Source: Glandiceps talaboti (taxonomy: Eukaryota > Hemichordata > Enteropneusta > Spengelidae). Taken from it: a stretch of 64,000 bases of DNA. Shown one piece after another: positions 60,756 to 64,000 of this stretch. A program made the translations under genes and the position numbers. Under the pieces are notes generated by a model. That model saw only the letters and a program-made list of their open reading frames with translations. It had not been told where the DNA came from and did not search any database. The stretch lies in NCBI RefSeq assembly GCF_964340395.1, contig NC_135555.1, positions 26,410,725 to 26,474,724 on the forward strand, read 5' to 3'. Numbering within the stretch: the first letter of the stretch is position 1; every line of letters begins with the position of its first letter.

Positions 60756-61430
60756 GTAAGTACATTATTATTTCCATTTTCATGTGTGTTTAGAATTCAT
60801 CTGTGACATTGACAAATAAATATCACACAAACAACACTACAGGCCAAAGAAAATATTTAAAATATGAAATACACTCTAGGCTACATGCATGGTGACACCA
60901 TTTTCTAAATTTCACATATAAAATGATGTTAATCATTGAATTTAACAAAATTGACCTCACAAAGACATTCAGTAGTCGAAATTTTTCCCTCGCTGTGTTT
61001 GTCCAAATCTAAGATAGTTCTGTTGCCACAACAACCTTCACAAGACGATGAAGTAATTACTTGTATTATAGATTTCAACTTCATTGCAAAAATATGGTTT
61101 AGTTCATTTTTTTAAAAATGGGTAAAGTAACCATATCCATAAATTTATGAGTATTGTTGGCATCTTTGCCCACATTGTTAGTTGTTACCATGGAAACAAG
61201 TGTGGTGACCGCTCTGTTTCCAAACCATTATCATAAAGTATAAAGGTTGAAGAATATTTTTAAAATTGACATCATTTTCAAAGTCCTTGAAACTTTGACA
61301 GCAATCCCCCTGTATAGGAACCTTATAGTTGTTTGTTTGGCTATTAACCATTTTATATAAAATTTTAGATTTTCAGATTTAAAATGTGAACAAATGTGAA
61401 AAGATAAGCTGAGTCAAGTTAATAACTTGT
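60756..61430. other. SMPD intron 1, proximal part
   Basis: Intronic AT-rich sequence after the donor; no exon or repeat is recognised. Confidence 0.6.
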
Positions 61431-61433
61431 ATG

Positions 61434-61822
61434 AAAAGCTAACCTTACTATATACAATAATGTAATATTATTTCATAAAAGCTATCCTCACTATATACAG
61501 TAATGTAATATTATTTCATAAAAACTACCCTCACTATATACAATAATGTAATATTATTTCATAAAAACTACCCTCACTATATACAATAATGTAATATTAT
61601 TTCATAAAAACTATCCTCACTATATACAATAATGTAATATTATTTCATAAAAACTACCCTCACTATATACAATAATGTAATATTATTTCATAAAAGCTAC
61701 CCTCACTATATACAATAATGAATATTATTTCATAAAAACTACCCTCACTATATACAATAATGTAATATTATTTCATAAAAACTATCCTCACTATATACAA
61801 TAATGTAATATTATTTCATAAA
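61434..61822. repeat. 43-bp minisatellite in SMPD intron 1
   Basis: Nine copies of AAAAACTACCCTCACTATAT+ACAATAATGTAATATTATTTCAT, nearly identical, with AAAGCTA and ACTATCC variants and one unit missing GT. Confidence 0.96.
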
Positions 61823-63020
61823 TGTTTAACTACATACATATCCATGTCAGTTTATGTCGTGATATGATCCATTATGGCCACCGGGTGGCCATTTTTTATG
61901 TATTTTTTCATGACCAGAACCATTGCTTGGACATGACTGTACCAATTTCTAATGAACTTGGTACAAGGACACACTATGGCATACATATGCAGGTCAATTT
62001 ATTCTTTGATAAAATCCAATATGGCCACTAGACGGCCATTTTGTTACGAATTTTTCATATTCAAACCATTATGCAGACATGCCTGAACAGATCTCATTCA
62101 AAGTTGGTAAAAGGACAATATTCTATTACATACATATACATGTCAATTTATGTAGCAATACGATCCAATGTGGCCAACGGCTGGCCATTTTTTATGTTTT
62201 GTTCATGTCCAGAACCATTACTTGGATGTGACCGGACCAATTTCTATCAAACTTGGTACAAGGACAACACATATTATTGTCAATTTATGTCTTTATACAA
62301 TCCAATATGGCTGCCGGGTGGCCATTTTGTTACCATTTTTACATGTCCAGAGCCATTACTTCGATGTGTCTGAACCGATTCCCTTCAAACTTGGTACAGG
62401 GATAAAGATTTGTACCATATTCTTCATATGCACATCAACTTGTGTGACGATACGGTCCAATATAACCACTGGGTGAACATGAACAATTTCCGGGCCATCA
62501 AAACTTTACACAAAGACAATGTACTATGGGTATGATGTATATATGTCTGTCAACTTGTGTCACAATATGATCCAACATGACTGCTGGGTGGCTATTCTGT
62601 TTTAACTGATTTGCTTTAAACTGGATACAAGGATATATAATGTACTATACTTTTCACATGCATATCAACTTGTGTCACAATACGATCCAATATGGCCACT
62701 GGGCAAACATTTGACATTGTCCTTATACCAACTTTGAATGAAATCTGTTCAGGTATGTCTGCATAATGGCTTTGAAATTTTTTTTATGATTTTTCCATGT
62801 TTGGGACCATTACACAGACATGCATGAACAATTTCCATTAAAACTTTATTTAAAGACAGACAATGTACTACTATGTATTTATGTCAACTTGTGTCATGAT
62901 ATGATCCAACAGGACTGCTTAGTATAGGTAGCCATTCTGTTATGATTTTTCATGTCTGAACAGATCAATTTCAGTCAATCTTGGTATAAGGCTAAGGCAG
63001 TGTACTATTAGGTACATATG
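61823..63020 (-). mobile_element. Diverged family B-type unit array in SMPD intron 1
   Basis: About eight poorly conserved units of roughly 150 bp sharing, in reverse orientation, the family B order: GATCCAATATGGCCAC...GGCCATTTT, then TTTCATGTCCAGAACCATTA, then GAACAGATCTCATTCAAAGT+TGG, then TACATA...GTCAATTT. No termini or hairpin were found, so it looks like an old relative rather than a recent copy. Confidence 0.65.
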
Positions 63021-63055
63021 AATGTCAATTTGTGTTTGCACCTATCACAGACAAG

Positions 63056-63189
63056 AAGTGTTACAATCCATACAGGGATCAACAGCTCCCAAACAGCGGC
63101 GCCTATGTCATCTACGATGGCTTGTTAATCTTATTTAAGATTGAAAGCTGGTCTTTTCAGTGTGCCACAGTGCGTCTTCACTACGCAGG
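63056..63189 (+). CDS. Unassigned candidate exon
   Basis: A stretch bounded by an acceptor-like TTTGCACCTATCACAG and a donor-like TACGCAG|GTAAAA reads DKKCYNPYRDQQLPNSGAYV+IYDGLLILFKIES without stops. It does not match any part of nSMase2 that I know, nor another family I recognise. It may be a transposon fragment or chance. Confidence 0.2.
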
Positions 63190-64000
63190 TAAAACTGTTC
63201 TAATCTTGTGTAGTGAGTATGTGCTCCGTTTTGGGCTTTACACACATACAAATATGGTTTTGCATACCTCTGACTGTCTGGCATTAACTATCTATTGTTT
63301 TAGTCTACATCTGGAGGAAAATGGTCTGTAAAGGGACTGCTTTAGTTGTCACAGTTCTCGCATGGATTTATACATCAATTTATGACAGTTAGTTTACTTA
63401 TTTGTTTCTGACCCAGCCAGTCAAGGAGAGCGATACACCGATCACCGTGTATTGAGCTTGGTATACACTAGTGTATGGACAATAACAAGTTTCACGACTG
63501 AAAAATCAGTACTTGTGGGTTAGAATTATTGACTGTGTTTTGATTCAGTGTATTTTGGGGTATGATTAGGAATTCTCAGATATCGGGATTTAAACCTTTA
63601 GTTTTGAAGCTGAACGTCATTTATTTTTACTTTGAATTTTTTCCTCCCAAAAATGACCAAAAACAGAAGATTGAAGATATCTTACTGTCATAAACAAATA
63701 GACTCTGTGATAAAAATCATGCAGTGACAGTTTTTCCAGAGTTAGTAATGAAATAATATTATTCATTGGCATGCACAATGTCAAAAAGTTGATAGGTATA
63801 AAGCGTCATGGGGAAAGATTTTCTCTGGCACACCTCTATTCAGAAATATAGCCATAACAAAAACGTTAATTTTACGTTTAAAGTTTAAAGTTTATTTATT
63901 TTCTAAAGCGCCTTTTCTATTCATTAATATTCAAAAGCGTTGTACATAAAATAGATTTAAAAGCATGGTAAAAAAATATAATAAAGCTAAAGACAACAAA
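63190..64000. other. No recognised gene; continuing SMPD intron
   Basis: AT-rich sequence to the right edge. No exon matching the catalytic C-terminal half of nSMase2 could be found. Confidence 0.5.

Noticed and set aside
62041-62476. 110- and 102-codon ORFs in the SMPD intron as missing SMPD exons
   Set aside because: They translate the diverged family B-type units (NRSHSKLVKGQYSITYIYMS) and do not resemble the nSMase2 catalytic domain.

Overview
This is animal nuclear DNA, probably from a marine invertebrate bilaterian. It is AT-rich, has canonical GT-AG introns, carries many decayed retroelements and non-autonomous repeats, and is unusually dense in minisatellites. I cannot fix the phylum from the sequence alone; lancelet, hemichordate, lophotrochozoan and echinoderm are all possible. 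There are no operons, and most long open frames are translations of tandem repeats.

Two real protein genes stand head to head. On the minus strand, about 51.6 kb (57700 down to 6128) is one gene: the orthologue of ZC3H3/Smicl, a five-finger CCCH zinc-finger protein linked to mRNA 3'-end formation and export. I could assemble ten coding exons with compatible phases from ATG to stop (about 833-839 aa). They are 57652-57700, 41748-42920, 25128-25367, 17500-17740, 14730-14888, 12808-12871, 11979-12110, 10430-10626, 6662-6855 and 6128-6198. On the plus strand, starting 1.7 kb away, is the first coding exon (59391-60755) of a neutral sphingomyelinase 2 (SMPD3-like) gene whose catalytic remainder lies beyond the window.

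Almost everything else is repeat inside the ZC3H3 introns. Most introns carry a minisatellite of their own: 47/48 bp plus 24 bp in intron 8, 49 bp in intron 7, 47 bp plus 18 bp in intron 5, 33 bp plus 30 bp in intron 2, and a 37/37/45-bp higher-order array in intron 1. A 43-bp array sits in SMPD intron 1. Retroelements include a nearly intact tyrosine-recombinase (DIRS/Ngaro-type) retrotransposon (37321-39563), two decayed LINE fragments (25430-26668 and 55400-56655) and a Penelope-like RT tail (44060-44570).

The most interesting material is three unrelated families of non-autonomous elements, called B, C and D here. They share one architecture: subterminal inverted repeats, an internal array of roughly 110-160-bp units, and a simple-sequence or GACG-rich tract beside a hairpin terminus. 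One family B copy sits inside a minisatellite, so its exact empty site can be read; it fits insertion between two A residues without target duplication, as expected for Helentron-associated (HINE) elements. A 1.39-kb element with terminal inverted repeats and a TTAA target duplication (piggyBac-like) is nested in a family D copy. A further inverted-repeat element and an inverted duplication lie in the shared ZC3H3/SMPD upstream region.
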